DNA of 64,000 bases from Salegentibacter sp. (GCA_017795085.1 CP051246.1:1056514-1120513), one strand, 5' to 3'. Counted from the first letter of the stretch, positions 19,333 through 28,441 are shown. Notes: generated by a model from the sequence alone, not told the origin. Numbers and translations: made by a program.

Positions 19333-19361
19333 TTGTTGGCATTTACAAAGTCTTATCTTCG
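19333..19361 (+). promoter_or_regulatory. Bacteroidetes-type promoter of the CaCA exchanger
   Basis: TTG (19333-19335) is followed after 18 bases by TATCTTCG (19354-19361), a 7 of 8 match to TAnnTTTG. The ATG at 19377 lies only about 15 bases downstream, so the mRNA leader would be very short. Confidence 0.5.
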
Positions 19362-19376
19362 CAAAAAAATGTTTTG

Positions 19377-20324
19377 ATGAGTGTTATTTTTATTCTTTTA
19401 GGCTTAACTTTTTTAGTAGTTGGCGGTGAATTTTTGGTACGTGCTGCCGTAGCACTTTCTTTTAGGTTTAGTATTTCGCGAATGGTAATTGGCCTAACGG
19501 TGGTTTCTTTTGCCACTTCGGCCCCGGAGTTAATTGTAAGTTTGCAGGCCGCAATTAGCGGTTTTTCAGATATTTCGCTGGGAAATGTGATAGGATCGAA
19601 CGTTGCCAATATCGGTTTGGTTTTAGGAATTACCGCTATAATTTCTTCTCTGTCGGTAGACCGGGATTTTTATCGGTTTAACTGGCCGGCAATGATGTTA
19701 TTTTCAATTGTTCTTTATTATTTTTTGTTAAGTGGAGATCTGTTATCACGTATAGAAGGTGGTTTGTTATTGGCGGGTATCGTAATTTATCTTATCCTGC
19801 TTATTAGACGTTCACGTGGAAAATCGGAAATCGCTGTAGAAGGCATTGATGATAGTTTGAAAAATACCAGCGGGTTTAAAACTATAGTATGGTTATTAAT
19901 AGGAGGAGTGGCTCTTTGGGGCGGTTCTGAATTATTGGTAAACGGGGCGGTAGATCTTGCAACAGCTTTAGGAATTAGCGAGCGGGTAATTTCAGTAACC
20001 ATGATTGCTATTGGTACCAGCGTGCCCGAACTGGCCGCTTCGGTAATTGCCGCTTTAAAAAAGGAAAAAGCTATTTCACTGGGGAATTTAATAGGATCGA
20101 ACATATTTAATATTGGTTCGGTCCTGGGGATTACTTCCTTAATCCAACCTATTTATATTCAAAGCGATAAGATACTTACCAATGACATTTTTTGGCTTTT
20201 AGGGATTGCTTTTGTCTTAATTCCGCTTGTTTTTTTACCTAAAAAGCTTGTGGTGAGCCGTTATAAAGGTGCAATATTATTTATAGGATACGTTATTTTT
20301 ATTGGTTTTGCATTTTTAGAATAA
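19377..20324 (+). CDS. calcium/sodium antiporter (CaCA family)
   Basis: This is an inner-membrane Na+/Ca2+ or H+/Ca2+ exchanger of the YrbG-like CaCA class. The two inverted alpha-repeats are plain: ATSAPELIVS with SLGNVIGSNVANIG in the first half, and GTSVPELAAS with SLGNLIGSNIFNIG in the second. About ten hydrophobic helices cover the 315 aa. I start at ATG 19377; a TTG at 19374 is possible but unlikely. It is divergent from the blaI operon and separate from glnN. Confidence 0.93.
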   Translation: MSVIFILLGLTFLVVGGEFLVRAAVALSFRFSISRMVIGLTVVSFATSAPELIVSLQAAISGFSDISLGNVIGSNVANIGLVLGITAIISSLSVDRDFYRFNWPAMMLFSIVLYYFLLSGDLLSRIEGGLLLAGIVIYLILLIRRSRGKSEIAVEGIDDSLKNTSGFKTIVWLLIGGVALWGGSELLVNGAVDLATALGISERVISVTMIAIGTSVPELAASVIAALKKEKAISLGNLIGSNIFNIGSVLGITSLIQPIYIQSDKILTNDIFWLLGIAFVLIPLVFLPKKLVVSRYKGAILFIGYVIFIGFAFLE

Positions 20325-20403
20325 ATTTGAGGGTTCGTATTAATAAAAATGTAAAAATTATAGATAACCCCTACTAAGTAAAGGGGGTGTGGATAAAATT
20401 ATT

Positions 20404-20411
20404 TAGATTTG
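20404..20411 (+). promoter_or_regulatory. -7 element (TAGATTTG) upstream of glutamine synthetase III
   Basis: A perfect TAnnTTTG match 31 bases before the ATG at 20443. No good TTG sits at the expected spacing. A CCCCTACTAAGTAAAGGGG hairpin lies just upstream (20369-20387). Confidence 0.45.
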
Positions 20412-20442
20412 GGGGTTGAAAATTAAACATAAACAACACAAT

Positions 20443-22629
20443 ATGTCAACTTTACGATTTGAAGCCCTGAAAGAAACTTTTAGAAGACAGGCAGTTCATA
20501 TTGAAGAGCCTGCACGCCGCTCAGAGCTCTTTGGAACAAATGTTTTTAATGAACACACTATGCGGCAATTCCTTAACAAAGGTGCCCACCAGGATGTGAT
20601 GGATGCTATTAAAAGCGGTAAGAAAATTAGCCGTGATGTAGCTGAACACATTTCCAGCGGCATGAAAGAATGGGCAATCTCCAAAGGAGTGACCCATTAT
20701 ACGCACTGGTTCCAACCTTTAACCGGTGCCACTGCTGAAAAACACGATGCATTTTTTGAAACCATTGGAGATGGACTTGCCATTGAAAAATTTGGTGGCG
20801 GTGCCCTTGTTCAGCAAGAACCAGATGCCTCCAGTTTTCCAAGTGGAGGGATTAGAAATACTTTTGAAGCCCGTGGCTATACTGCCTGGGATCCTACTTC
20901 ACCGGCTTTTATTTGGGGAACCACCCTTTGTATTCCTACCATATTTGTTTCTTATACCGGTGAGGCGTTAGATTATAAAACCCCGTTACTTCGTGCGTTG
21001 CAAACTATTGACCATGCAGCCACAGATGTAGCAAAATATTTTGATAAAAACGTAACCAAAGTAAATGCAACTTTAGGTTGGGAGCAGGAATATTTCCTTA
21101 TTGACTCGGCCTTGGCTAGCACGCGTCCCGATCTTAACCTGGCAGGTCGTACTTTATTGGGACATTCTCCGGCTAAAGGGCAGCAATTAGACGATCATTA
21201 TTTTGGTTCAATTCCTTCCAGGGTACTTTCTTATATGAGGGATTTGGAGATTGAGTGTATGAAATTGGGAATTCCGGTAAAAACCCGTCATAACGAGGTG
21301 GCACCAAACCAGTTTGAGCTTGCTCCTATTTTCGAAGAAACCAACCTTGCTGTAGATCATAATTCCTTAATTATGGATATTATGACTAAAGTGGCTGAAA
21401 AGCATTATTTTAAAGTACTTTTCCACGAAAAACCTTTTGCAAATATAAACGGAAGTGGAAAACATAATAACTGGTCGTTGAGTACTGATACCGGAACAAA
21501 TTTATTAGCTCCAGGTTCAACACCTATGAAGAACTTGCAGTTTCTAACTTTCTTTATCAATACCATCAAAGCGGTTTATGATAATGAAGAATTATTAAGA
21601 GCTGCTATAGCAAGTGCTTCTAACGATCACCGACTAGGAGCTAATGAAGCACCACCGGCAATTCTTTCGGTATTTATCGGGTCACAATTAACCGAGGTAC
21701 TCGATCAATTGGAAAAAGTAACCGATGGAAAACTTTCCCCTCAGGAAAAAACCGAATTAAAACTAAATGTTGTAGGTAAGATCCCTGAAATTCTATTGGA
21801 TAATACCGATAGAAACAGAACTTCTTCATTTGCTTTTACCGGAAACAAATTTGAATTTCGTGCCGTAGGTTCTACAGCAAACTGCGCAAACCCAATGACG
21901 GTATTAAATACCATCGTGGCTAAGCAGCTAAAAGAATTTAAAGTTGAAGTTGATAAACTTATTAAGGAGGATAAAATGAAGAAAGATGATGCTATCTTCA
22001 ATACCCTTCGTGAGTATATCAAACAATCCAAGAAAATCCGTTTTGAAGGAGATGGTTATGGAGAAACCTGGGAAAAAGAAGCAAAAAAACGTGGTTTAAG
22101 TAACAACAGGACTACTCCTCAAGCTTTAAAAGCACAGGTTTCAGAAAAAACCGTGAAATTGTTTGAAGAGCTTAAAGTAATGAATAAAGTGGAGATTGAA
22201 GCGCGTCACGAGATCGAGCTTGAAGATTATGCGATGCGTATTCAAATTGAAGGACGTATCCTAGGAGATATTGCTCGTAACCACATTATTCCAACAGCTG
22301 TTCGTTATCAGAACATCTTAATCGAAAATGTAGAAGGTTTAAAACACATTTACGAGAAAGACTTTAAAAAGCATTCTGAGGAGCAACTGCATATTATTGA
22401 AGCGATTTCTGCTCACGTAGCGAAAATCAACACCGGTGTTAAAGATATGATTGAGGCGCGTAAAGTAGCCAACAAAATTGAGGACGTTGAAAAGCGTGCT
22501 TTCGCTTATTGTGATGATGTAAAACCTTATTTTGATGTAATCCGATATCACTGTGATAAATTAGAATTATTGGTAGACGATGAGCTATGGCCACTTACTA
22601 AATACCGTGAACTATTGTTTACACGTTAA
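20443..22629 (+). CDS. glnN: glutamine synthetase type III
   Basis: The enzyme makes glutamine from glutamate, ammonia and ATP and is the main ammonia-assimilating enzyme in Bacteroidetes. It is of the long GSIII type: 728 aa from ATG 20443 (MSTLRFEALKETFRRQAVH). Family landmarks include GWEQEYFLID, TRHNEVAPNQFELAPIFEE, NINGSGKHNNWSL and NRTSSFAFTGNKFEFRAVGS. An upstream TTG at 20416 is not a plausible start. The gene is monocistronic with a strong terminator. It is not adjacent to the glnB-amt cluster at 39-41.6 kb but belongs to the same nitrogen economy. Confidence 0.97.
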   Translation: MSTLRFEALKETFRRQAVHIEEPARRSELFGTNVFNEHTMRQFLNKGAHQDVMDAIKSGKKISRDVAEHISSGMKEWAISKGVTHYTHWFQPLTGATAEKHDAFFETIGDGLAIEKFGGGALVQQEPDASSFPSGGIRNTFEARGYTAWDPTSPAFIWGTTLCIPTIFVSYTGEALDYKTPLLRALQTIDHAATDVAKYFDKNVTKVNATLGWEQEYFLIDSALASTRPDLNLAGRTLLGHSPAKGQQLDDHYFGSIPSRVLSYMRDLEIECMKLGIPVKTRHNEVAPNQFELAPIFEETNLAVDHNSLIMDIMTKVAEKHYFKVLFHEKPFANINGSGKHNNWSLSTDTGTNLLAPGSTPMKNLQFLTFFINTIKAVYDNEELLRAAIASASNDHRLGANEAPPAILSVFIGSQLTEVLDQLEKVTDGKLSPQEKTELKLNVVGKIPEILLDNTDRNRTSSFAFTGNKFEFRAVGSTANCANPMTVLNTIVAKQLKEFKVEVDKLIKEDKMKKDDAIFNTLREYIKQSKKIRFEGDGYGETWEKEAKKRGLSNNRTTPQALKAQVSEKTVKLFEELKVMNKVEIEARHEIELEDYAMRIQIEGRILGDIARNHIIPTAVRYQNILIENVEGLKHIYEKDFKKHSEEQLHIIEAISAHVAKINTGVKDMIEARKVANKIEDVEKRAFAYCDDVKPYFDVIRYHCDKLELLVDDELWPLTKYRELLFTR

Positions 22630-22651
22630 GCATTTAGCTTAAATCTGTTAT

Positions 22652-22690
22652 AAAAAACCGCGTTCATTTCAGAACGCGGTTTTTTATTTT
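22652..22690 (+). terminator. intrinsic terminator of glnN
   Basis: AAAACCGCGTTC, ATTTCA loop, GAACGCGGTTTT: a perfect 12-bp stem followed by TTTATTTTT, 25 bp after the stop codon. Confidence 0.92.
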
Positions 22691-22721
22691 TAATAAACTT
22701 TAGCAAGCCGCTCAATCTCTT

Positions 22722-22729
22722 TATCTTTG
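22722..22729 (+). promoter_or_regulatory. -7 element (TATCTTTG) of purM
   Basis: A perfect TAnnTTTG match 20 bases before the purM ATG and just downstream of the glnN terminator. The -33 region (TTTAGC near 22699) is weak. Confidence 0.6.
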
Positions 22730-22748
22730 AACCTGTTAAAACCATATT

Positions 22749-23927
22749 ATGAGTCAGGAAATTAGTAAACGCTATGCACAGCGTGGCGTATCAGCCGGAA
22801 AAGAGGATGTTCACAATGCGATTAAAAATGTAGATAAAGGGCTTTTCCCCAAAGCATTTTGTAAAATCGTACCCGATTATTTAACCGGAAGCGATAAACA
22901 TTGTCTGATTATGCACGCCGATGGTGCAGGCACAAAATCGTCCCTGGCTTATATGTATTGGAAAGAAACCGGAAATCTATCGGTTTGGAAAGGAATCGCG
23001 CAGGATGCTTTAATTATGAATATTGATGACCTGTTGTGCGTAGGCGCTACAGATAATATCCTGCTTTCTTCAACTATTGGCCGAAATAAAAACCTGGTTC
23101 CGGGAGAAGTGATTTCAGCAATAATTAACGGTACAGAGGAGCTTATTTCAGAATTGAAAGATTTTGGGATTGAAATTCATGCTACAGGCGGGGAAACTGC
23201 CGATGTTGGCGATTTGGTACGAACCATTATTGTAGACTCTACGGTAACGGCAAGAATGGACCGTGATAAAGTTATTGATAATGCCAATATAAAACCCGGG
23301 AATGTAATTGTTGGCCTGGCATCTTTTGGACAGGCTTCCTACGAAAAAGAATATAACGGAGGGATGGGCAGTAACGGACTTACCTCTGCGCGCCACGATG
23401 TTTTTGACAAATATCTAGCTGAAAAATATCCTGAAAGTTTTGATAATGGAATTCCTTCGGAACTGATTTATTCCGGTGGAAAAAAACTTACCGATAAAGT
23501 TGAAAGCTCTCCACTTGATGCCGGGAAACTGGTGCTTTCTCCAACAAGGACTTATGCGCCGATAATCAAAAAAATCCTTTCTAATTTCAATAATAAGGAT
23601 ATTAATGGAATGGTACATTGCAGTGGGGGAGCGCAAACTAAAATTCTTCATTTTATTGACAATCTGCATGTGATTAAAGATAATATGTTTGAAGTGCCAC
23701 CACTTTTTAAACTTATTCAGCAGGAAAGCAAAACCGATTGGAAAGAGATGTATCAGGTTTTTAATATGGGTCATCGTATGGAATTATACGTTGATGAAGG
23801 TATCGCTTCCGAAATTATTGAAATTTCTAAATCTTTTAATGTTGATGCCAAGATTATCGGGAGGGTAGAAGCCGCTGATAATAAAAAACTCACTATAAAA
23901 AGTGAGTTTGGAAAGTTTGAGTATTAA
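22749..23927 (+). CDS. purM: phosphoribosylformylglycinamidine cyclo-ligase (AIR synthase)
   Basis: PurM closes the imidazole ring in purine synthesis using ATP. The N-terminus RYAQRGVSAGKEDVHNAIK and the substrate loop HADGAGTKSSLAYMY (about residues 55-69) are recognisable. Further landmarks are ATGGETADVGDLV, GLASFGQASYEKEYNGGMGSNG and VHCSGGAQTKILHF. At 392 aa it matches the slightly long Bacteroidetes form. It stands alone downstream of the glnN terminator with its own -7 element. Confidence 0.95.
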   Translation: MSQEISKRYAQRGVSAGKEDVHNAIKNVDKGLFPKAFCKIVPDYLTGSDKHCLIMHADGAGTKSSLAYMYWKETGNLSVWKGIAQDALIMNIDDLLCVGATDNILLSSTIGRNKNLVPGEVISAIINGTEELISELKDFGIEIHATGGETADVGDLVRTIIVDSTVTARMDRDKVIDNANIKPGNVIVGLASFGQASYEKEYNGGMGSNGLTSARHDVFDKYLAEKYPESFDNGIPSELIYSGGKKLTDKVESSPLDAGKLVLSPTRTYAPIIKKILSNFNNKDINGMVHCSGGAQTKILHFIDNLHVIKDNMFEVPPLFKLIQQESKTDWKEMYQVFNMGHRMELYVDEGIASEIIEISKSFNVDAKIIGRVEAADNKKLTIKSEFGKFEY

Positions 23928-23997
23928 AAGTTTAGTATTAATATAGAAAGCGATAGCTCGACAACGTTCTATGTGACAAGGACCAAGTTTAAATTTG

Positions 23998-24069
23998 ATG
24001 AGAATTAAATTATTACTAATCACGATTATTTTAGTACTCGGATTTATTTGGAAAGAAGAATTCTTTTAA
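23998..24069 (+). CDS. candidate tiny hydrophobic peptide, 23 aa
   Basis: ATG at 23998 to TAA at 24067-24069 encodes MRIKLLLITIILVLGFIWKE and three more residues. That is one predicted membrane helix with positive residues first and acidic residues after. It is followed by a second similar tiny frame. I do not recognise a family. Coding status rests on hydrophobic pattern and tandem arrangement only. Confidence 0.3.
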   Translation: MRIKLLLITIILVLGFIWKEEFF

Positions 24070-24096
24070 CTTCAAATTCACGATACTTATTAGGTT

Positions 24097-24189
24097 ATGA
24101 GTTATCTGAGTGTTGCGATAGTTTTAGTGATTATACTCGGTATAATTTTCGGAATCCAGTTTTTGATAAAACAGCGTTATAAGGCTTGA
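24097..24189 (+). CDS. candidate small membrane protein, 30 aa
   Basis: ATG at 24097 to TGA at 24187-24189. The product is almost entirely one transmembrane helix (VAIVLVIILGIIFGIQFLI) with a basic tail KQRYKA, the expected inside-positive anchor. It lies 27 bases after the 23-aa frame and just before the convergent ABC gene. I do not recognise a named family. The helix-plus-basic-tail layout is more orderly than random sequence usually gives. Confidence 0.4.
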   Translation: MSYLSVAIVLVIILGIIFGIQFLIKQRYKA

Positions 24190-24237
24190 AGGTTTTACTC
24201 AAAAGTGCGTGACGAATGATTTTTTGGAACATCAAAT

Positions 24238-24885
24238 TTAAATAAGATAACCGCTTTCTTTCAATTTGAAATTATCTTTTAAAAGTTCGGTACAGCCATC
24301 TTTTAGCAAATAGATATCATCGGATAACTCCAGAATTTCACGGTACAGATGATCGGTGATTATAAAGGCCTTTTGTTGTTTTTCCTGATTTATTTCCTTT
24401 TTTATTTTTTCGATATACATGGGGGCCAGGTGGGTAAAAGGCTCATCTAATAAAACCAGTTTTGATGGCATTTTTATAATCAGCCAGGTAGAAATGAGTC
24501 GGTTTTCACCACCGGAAAGTTGTGAAGGTTTGGAAGAAGCACAGCTTTTCATCGATGGGAAATTTTTTACAAATTTGGTCCAATCTACCTTATAAATTTT
24601 GAATAATTTCTGCAGTTCAATATTGGGTTGCAAGTGATAGTCCTGGGATAGAAGTTTGACCATATTGGATGCGTAAAAATTCTTTAAAAACCGTTTATGT
24701 GGAGTAATAATCAATTGATTGTTTGCTCTAAGACTGCCAAACATAATACGCAATAAACTTGTTTTTCCTGAGCCGTTTTTACCAAGGATTCCGGTTACCT
24801 TGCCGGTTTCAGTCTTTAGGTGTATTCCGTAGAGAATATTTTTTCCGTTATAATTGAGTTCTACATTTTCCAGCTTAAAATACAT
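24238..24885 (-). CDS. small ABC transporter ATP-binding protein
   Basis: An ATPase subunit of an ABC system at the cytoplasmic membrane. Walker A is GILGKNGSGKTSLLRIM (about residues 33-49), the signature is QLSGGENRLI, and Walker B is KLVLLDEPFTHLAP, followed by the H-loop FIITDHLYREIL. At 215 aa it is a bare nucleotide-binding domain. It overlaps the upstream 97-aa membrane protein by 11 bp, which is the likely partner. No periplasmic binding protein is nearby, so an importer is unlikely. The substrate is unknown. Confidence 0.88.
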   Translation of the reverse strand: MYFKLENVELNYNGKNILYGIHLKTETGKVTGILGKNGSGKTSLLRIMFGSLRANNQLIITPHKRFLKNFYASNMVKLLSQDYHLQPNIELQKLFKIYKVDWTKFVKNFPSMKSCASSKPSQLSGGENRLISTWLIIKMPSKLVLLDEPFTHLAPMYIEKIKKEINQEKQQKAFIITDHLYREILELSDDIYLLKDGCTELLKDNFKLKESGYLI

Positions 24886-25168
24886 AATTCAGGATTTTAA
24901 AACAGATAATGTTTAGGAAGAACTCTATAACTAGGCATCCACAAAGCAAAAATCCGGGGGTAACGGCAAAATTCTTGTAGAATAAAAGTGGGTCTTTCTT
25001 TACTATAAATAGTATCCATCCAAAATAACTTCCCAAGAGAAAGAATTTAACAAGTAATAAGGGTTCTATCGGGGTTCTTAAAAAAACAAGTAAGCCGGTA
25101 AGCAGCAGTGAAGCTAACAGCAATTTTTTATAAAAAATAAACAGCAATCTTATTTTTAAAGGCAACAC
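24875..25168 (-). CDS. small membrane protein, putative partner of the ABC ATPase
   Basis: A 97-aa protein with about three hydrophobic helices: LLLASLLLTGLLVF, LLVKFFLLGSYFGWILFIV and a C-terminal FLLCGCLVIEFFLNII. It overlaps the ATPase gene by 11 bp and is read before it, so the two are translationally coupled. I do not recognise the family. A permease this small would have to oligomerise; a remnant of a larger permease is an alternative. Confidence 0.6.
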   Translation of the reverse strand: MLPLKIRLLFIFYKKLLLASLLLTGLLVFLRTPIEPLLLVKFFLLGSYFGWILFIVKKDPLLFYKNFAVTPGFLLCGCLVIEFFLNIICFKILNYVF

Positions 25169-25278
25169 TTAAGGTTTGTAACTAAAAATACGTATAAAAT
25201 TGAGAGTGTAGTACAAAAACCGAATTAAATATCGCTTAATTTATCGTAAATTTGTGAACCTAAATTTAGAAGGCGACT

Positions 25279-26355
25279 ATGATTGAGAAGCTTAATATTG
25301 TAAAGCAACGTTTTGATGAGGTGAATGATTTAATCATTCAGCCCGATGTGATTTCTGATCAAAAACGATATATAGAGTTAAACAAGGAATATAAGGACCT
25401 CAGGGCCCTTATGGATGAGCGCGAGAAATATATGGAGCTCACCAATAATATTGCAGAGGCCGAAGAAATTATTGCTGATGGGAGTGATGCGGAAATGACC
25501 GAAATGGCCAAACTTCAACTGGAAGAAGCCAAAGAAGAATTGCCGGCATTGGAGGAGAAAATAAGAATGATGCTGGTGCCTAAAGATCCTGATGATGCCA
25601 AGAATGTGGTTGTAGAAATTCGTGCCGGAACCGGTGGGGATGAGGCCAGTATTTTTGCGGGAGACCTTTACCGTATGTACACCAAATATGTTGAAAGCAA
25701 AGGCTGGAAACATAATATTGTTGATTTTAGCGAAGGAACCAGCGGTGGATTTAAAGAGATGATTTTTGAAGTTTCCGGCGAAGATGTTTACGGAACGATG
25801 AAGTTTGAAGCCGGGGTACATCGTGTACAGCGCGTGCCACAAACTGAAACCCAGGGGCGTGTGCATACTTCAGCCGCTACGGTAATGGTATTGCCGGAAG
25901 CGGAAGAGTTTGATGTGGAAATCGACCCGAAAGATGTTAGAATTGATTATTTCTGTTCTTCAGGACCCGGTGGGCAATCGGTTAATACCACCTATTCTGC
26001 AGTACGTTTAACACACGAACCAACCGGTTTGGTGGCTCAATGCCAGGATCAGAAATCACAGCACAAAAACAAGGAAAAAGCTTTTAGGGTTTTGCGTTCG
26101 CGTTTGTATGAAATGGAACTGGCCAAAAAGCAGGAGGCCGATGCCGCCAAGAGAAATTCAATGGTTTCCAGTGGAGACCGTAGTGCGAAAATCCGAACTT
26201 ACAATTACTCGCAGGGCCGAGTAACCGATCACCGGATTAATCTTACCTTGTATGATCTTCAGAATATCATAAATGGTGATATTCAGAAAATTATTGATGA
26301 ATTGCAACTTGTTGAAAACACCCAGAAATTAAAAGAAAATTCTGATATTTTTTAG
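25279..26355 (+). CDS. prfA: peptide chain release factor 1
   Basis: RF1 recognises UAA and UAG stop codons and triggers peptide release on the ribosome. The catalytic GGQ is in [20 protein letters not shown] (about residues 230-249), and the N-terminal coiled region and [13 protein letters not shown] are as expected. The Q residue is the site methylated by PrmC in this family. At 358 aa it is full length. It is divergent from the ABC genes and followed by two repeat elements before pyrF. Confidence 0.96.
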   Translation: MIEKLNIVKQRFDEVNDLIIQPDVISDQKRYIELNKEYKDLRALMDEREKYMELTNNIAEAEEIIADGSDAEMTEMAKLQLEEAKEELPALEEKIRMMLVPKDPDDAKNVVVEIRAGTGGDEASIFAGDLYRMYTKYVESKGWKHNIVDFSEGTSGGFKEMIFEVSGEDVYGTMKFEAGVHRVQRVPQTETQGRVHTSAATVMVLPEAEEFDVEIDPKDVRIDYFCSSGPGGQSVNTTYSAVRLTHEPTGLVAQCQDQKSQHKNKEKAFRVLRSRLYEMELAKKQEADAAKRNSMVSSGDRSAKIRTYNYSQGRVTDHRINLTLYDLQNIINGDIQKIIDELQLVENTQKLKENSDIF

Positions 26356-26365
26356 TGCAAAAGAG

Positions 26366-26434
26366 TCGTCATGGCGAGGCACAAAGCAATCTGTAAAGTT
26401 TGTTTTGAAGAAACAAAAAGATTGCTTCAATGCG
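26366..26434 (+). repeat. palindromic repeat, family 2 (GCGAGG...AAGCAATCT type)
   Basis: GTCATGGCGAGG is followed by AAGCAATCT (26384-26392), which is inverted as AGATTGCTT (26419-26427). This resembles a short dispersed element common in Bacteroidetes genomes whose two arms read GCGAGGAACGAAGCAATCT. Only the left arm keeps the outer part, so this copy is truncated. Confidence 0.5.
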
Positions 26435-26488
26435 TTAAAAATAAATTTTTTGGAAATTATTAAATAATGTCTTTTAAGAAATTGAATG

Positions 26489-26641
26489 AGCGTTATAAGT
26501 CATAATTGTATCGTCACCCTGAACTTGTCCTCGATAGTTATCGGGACAGGGGCTCTTGGATATCTTTTTAATTTTCAATAGTATTAGATGCTGAAACGAG
26601 TTCAGCATGACGAAAAAATGCACATTATTATTAATAACGGA
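26489..26641 (+). repeat. MITE-like palindromic repeat, family 1, copy 2
   Basis: The inner sequence is shared with copy 1 (3432-3568): GTCACCCTGAACTTG on the left and TTAGATGCTGAAACGAGTT on the right. The outer ends are GCGTTAT and ATAACGGA. This copy has a short extra palindromic segment (CGATAGTTATCG). It ends 27 bp before pyrF, just as copy 1 ends 17 bp before thrB. Confidence 0.75.
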
Positions 26642-26667
26642 TAATCAGTTTTAAGTAAATACAATCT

Positions 26668-27486
26668 ATGTCAACCCAAGAATTAACCAAGCAAATTTTA
26701 AAAAAGAAATCCTTTTTATGCGTAGGCCTAGATGTAGATTTAGAAAGAATTCCTACGTATTTACTTTCTGAGGAAGACCCTATTTTCAGCTTTAATAAAG
26801 CCATTATTGATGCCACGCATCAATTTTGTGTGGCCTATAAACCCAATATTGCTTTTTATGAGGCTTGCGGACTTGAGGGGTGGCAGGCACTTGATAAAAC
26901 CATAAAATACCTTAATCACCATTACCCTGAAATTTATACCATTGCCGATGCCAAACGTGGTGATATAGGTAATACTTCCCGGATGTATGCCAAAACTTTT
27001 TTAAAAGATTTGGGTTTTGATTCGGTTACTGTGGCACCTTATATGGGGAAGGATTCGGTAGAGCCTTTTCTGCAATTCGACAATAAACAAGCTATTTTAC
27101 TGGCTCTGACTTCAAATGCCGGTGCTTTTGATTTTCAAACACTGGATACTGAAGGGGAGCAACTCTATAAAAAAGTGCTTAAAACTTCGCAAACCTGGGA
27201 AAATGCTGATCGGTTGATGTATGTTATCGGGGCCACCAAGGCTGAATTCCTAACGGAAGTCCGCAAGATTGTTCCTGAAAACTTTCTACTGATTCCGGGA
27301 GTTGGAGCGCAAGGTGGGAAATTGGAAGATGTTTGTAAATACGGAATGACCAAAGATGTGGGCTTGCTGGTTAATTCTTCCAGGAAAATTATTTATGCCT
27401 CCGAATCTTCTAATTTTGCCGAAATAGCAGGTGCAAAAGCCGAAATTTTACAAAAACAAATGGCTGAAGAACTGGCGCAATTATAA
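26668..27486 (+). CDS. pyrF: orotidine 5'-phosphate decarboxylase
   Basis: PyrF decarboxylates OMP to UMP, the last step of pyrimidine synthesis. [14 protein letters not shown] at the start, the catalytic [18 protein letters not shown] and the phosphate-binding [10 protein letters not shown] identify the longer (type 2) family, for which 272 aa is usual. The gene is preceded by a palindromic repeat and followed 5 bp later by a BtuF-like gene, so the two probably form one transcript. Confidence 0.95.
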   Translation: MSTQELTKQILKKKSFLCVGLDVDLERIPTYLLSEEDPIFSFNKAIIDATHQFCVAYKPNIAFYEACGLEGWQALDKTIKYLNHHYPEIYTIADAKRGDIGNTSRMYAKTFLKDLGFDSVTVAPYMGKDSVEPFLQFDNKQAILLALTSNAGAFDFQTLDTEGEQLYKKVLKTSQTWENADRLMYVIGATKAEFLTEVRKIVPENFLLIPGVGAQGGKLEDVCKYGMTKDVGLLVNSSRKIIYASESSNFAEIAGAKAEILQKQMAEELAQL

Positions 27487-27491
27487 CAGTA

Positions 27492-28280
27492 ATGGAAATT
27501 ACCGATCAGCTTGACAGAACGCTAAAACTTACGGCTACACCGTGTAGGATTGTTTCCCTTGTTCCCAGCCAAACCGAACTCCTGATAGATTTAGGTCTTA
27601 AAGAAGAATTACTCGGAATCACCAAATTTTGTGTGCATCCCACCGGACTTAGAAAGTCCAAAAAAGTAGTTGGTGGTACCAAACAGGTACATTTTGATAG
27701 AATTAAAGCACTGGACCCCGATATTATTCTCTGTAATAAAGAAGAAAATACCAAAGAGATGGTTTTGGAACTGGAAAAAATAGCTCCGGTACATGTTTCC
27801 GATATTTTTGATCTAGACAATGCTTTTGAGTTGATGTATCAGTATGGAGAGGTTTTCGATAGGAAAACTTCCGCAGAAAAATTGGTCGAAAATATTCAGA
27901 ATGAATTAAAGCAACTGCAAAAGGAACTTCAGGATAAACCCTGGATAAAAGTGGCCTATTTTATCTGGCAGAAACCTTTTATGGTGGCCGGAAGCCAAAG
28001 CTTTATCGATAAACTCCTCCAGCTAAATAAACTGGAAAACGTGTATAAAACTCCCCGTTATCCTGAAACCGATTTAGAAGAATTAAAAGACAAAAATCCC
28101 GAATTGATTTTGCTTTCTTCAGAGCCATTTCCATTTAAAAATAAACATAAAAAAACCTTCCCTGAAAAGGAGAAGGTGGTACTAGTAGACGGGGAATATT
28201 TTAGCTGGTACGGTTCCCGATTACTAAAAGCGATGTCTTATTTTAGAAGTTTACGAAATCAGTGGTCTATTTGTTCATAA
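27492..28280 (+). CDS. BtuF-like helical-backbone metal/cobalamin-binding protein without signal peptide
   Basis: The sequence matches the periplasmic-binding-protein fold used for cobalamin or iron-chelate uptake: RIVSLVPSQTELLIDLGLKEELLGITKFCVHP at the N-terminus and AYFIWQKPFMVAGSQSFIDKLL in the middle. Residues beyond 20 in each stretch follow the same family pattern. At 262 aa it is a complete domain. It starts MEITDQLDRTLKL with no hydrophobic leader, so it is predicted to stay in the cytoplasm, which is unusual for the family. No permease or ATPase gene is adjacent. Its 3' end overlaps the converging small gene by 22 bp. Confidence 0.8.
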   Translation: MEITDQLDRTLKLTATPCRIVSLVPSQTELLIDLGLKEELLGITKFCVHPTGLRKSKKVVGGTKQVHFDRIKALDPDIILCNKEENTKEMVLELEKIAPVHVSDIFDLDNAFELMYQYGEVFDRKTSAEKLVENIQNELKQLQKELQDKPWIKVAYFIWQKPFMVAGSQSFIDKLLQLNKLENVYKTPRYPETDLEELKDKNPELILLSSEPFPFKNKHKKTFPEKEKVVLVDGEYFSWYGSRLLKAMSYFRSLRNQWSICS

Positions 28281-28441
28281 TCCATCCTGCGTAATTCCTT
28301 AAGGATTTTTTTGGCCTTTGTATTTAGCCGGTCGCTTTCTTCTTTATTGGTTAGGGCAAGACGATAAGCTCTGTGCATCAATTGAGTATATTTATCACAC
28401 ATGCATTTTTCCTTCGTTCGAGACTCAAATATCTTAAACAT
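28259..28441 (-). CDS. Lacal_2735-like small conserved protein
   Basis: A 60-aa charged, helical protein with the form MFKIFxxRTKEK...YxxLMHRAYRLALTNKEESDRLNTKA, ending KILKELRRM. It resembles the flavobacterial Lacal_2735 family of about 60 aa, in which SxTNRxxSDxKxAEAExIxxQI is conserved. The function is unknown. It converges on and overlaps the BtuF-like gene by 22 bp. The family assignment is from memory of the pattern. Confidence 0.7.
   Translation of the reverse strand: MFKIFESRTKEKCMCDKYTQLMHRAYRLALTNKEESDRLNTKAKKILKELRRMDYEQIDH

Noticed and set aside
20367..20388. Hairpin CCCCTACTAAGTAAAGGGG as terminator of the CaCA gene
   Set aside because: The stem is short and no T-run follows on the plus strand.
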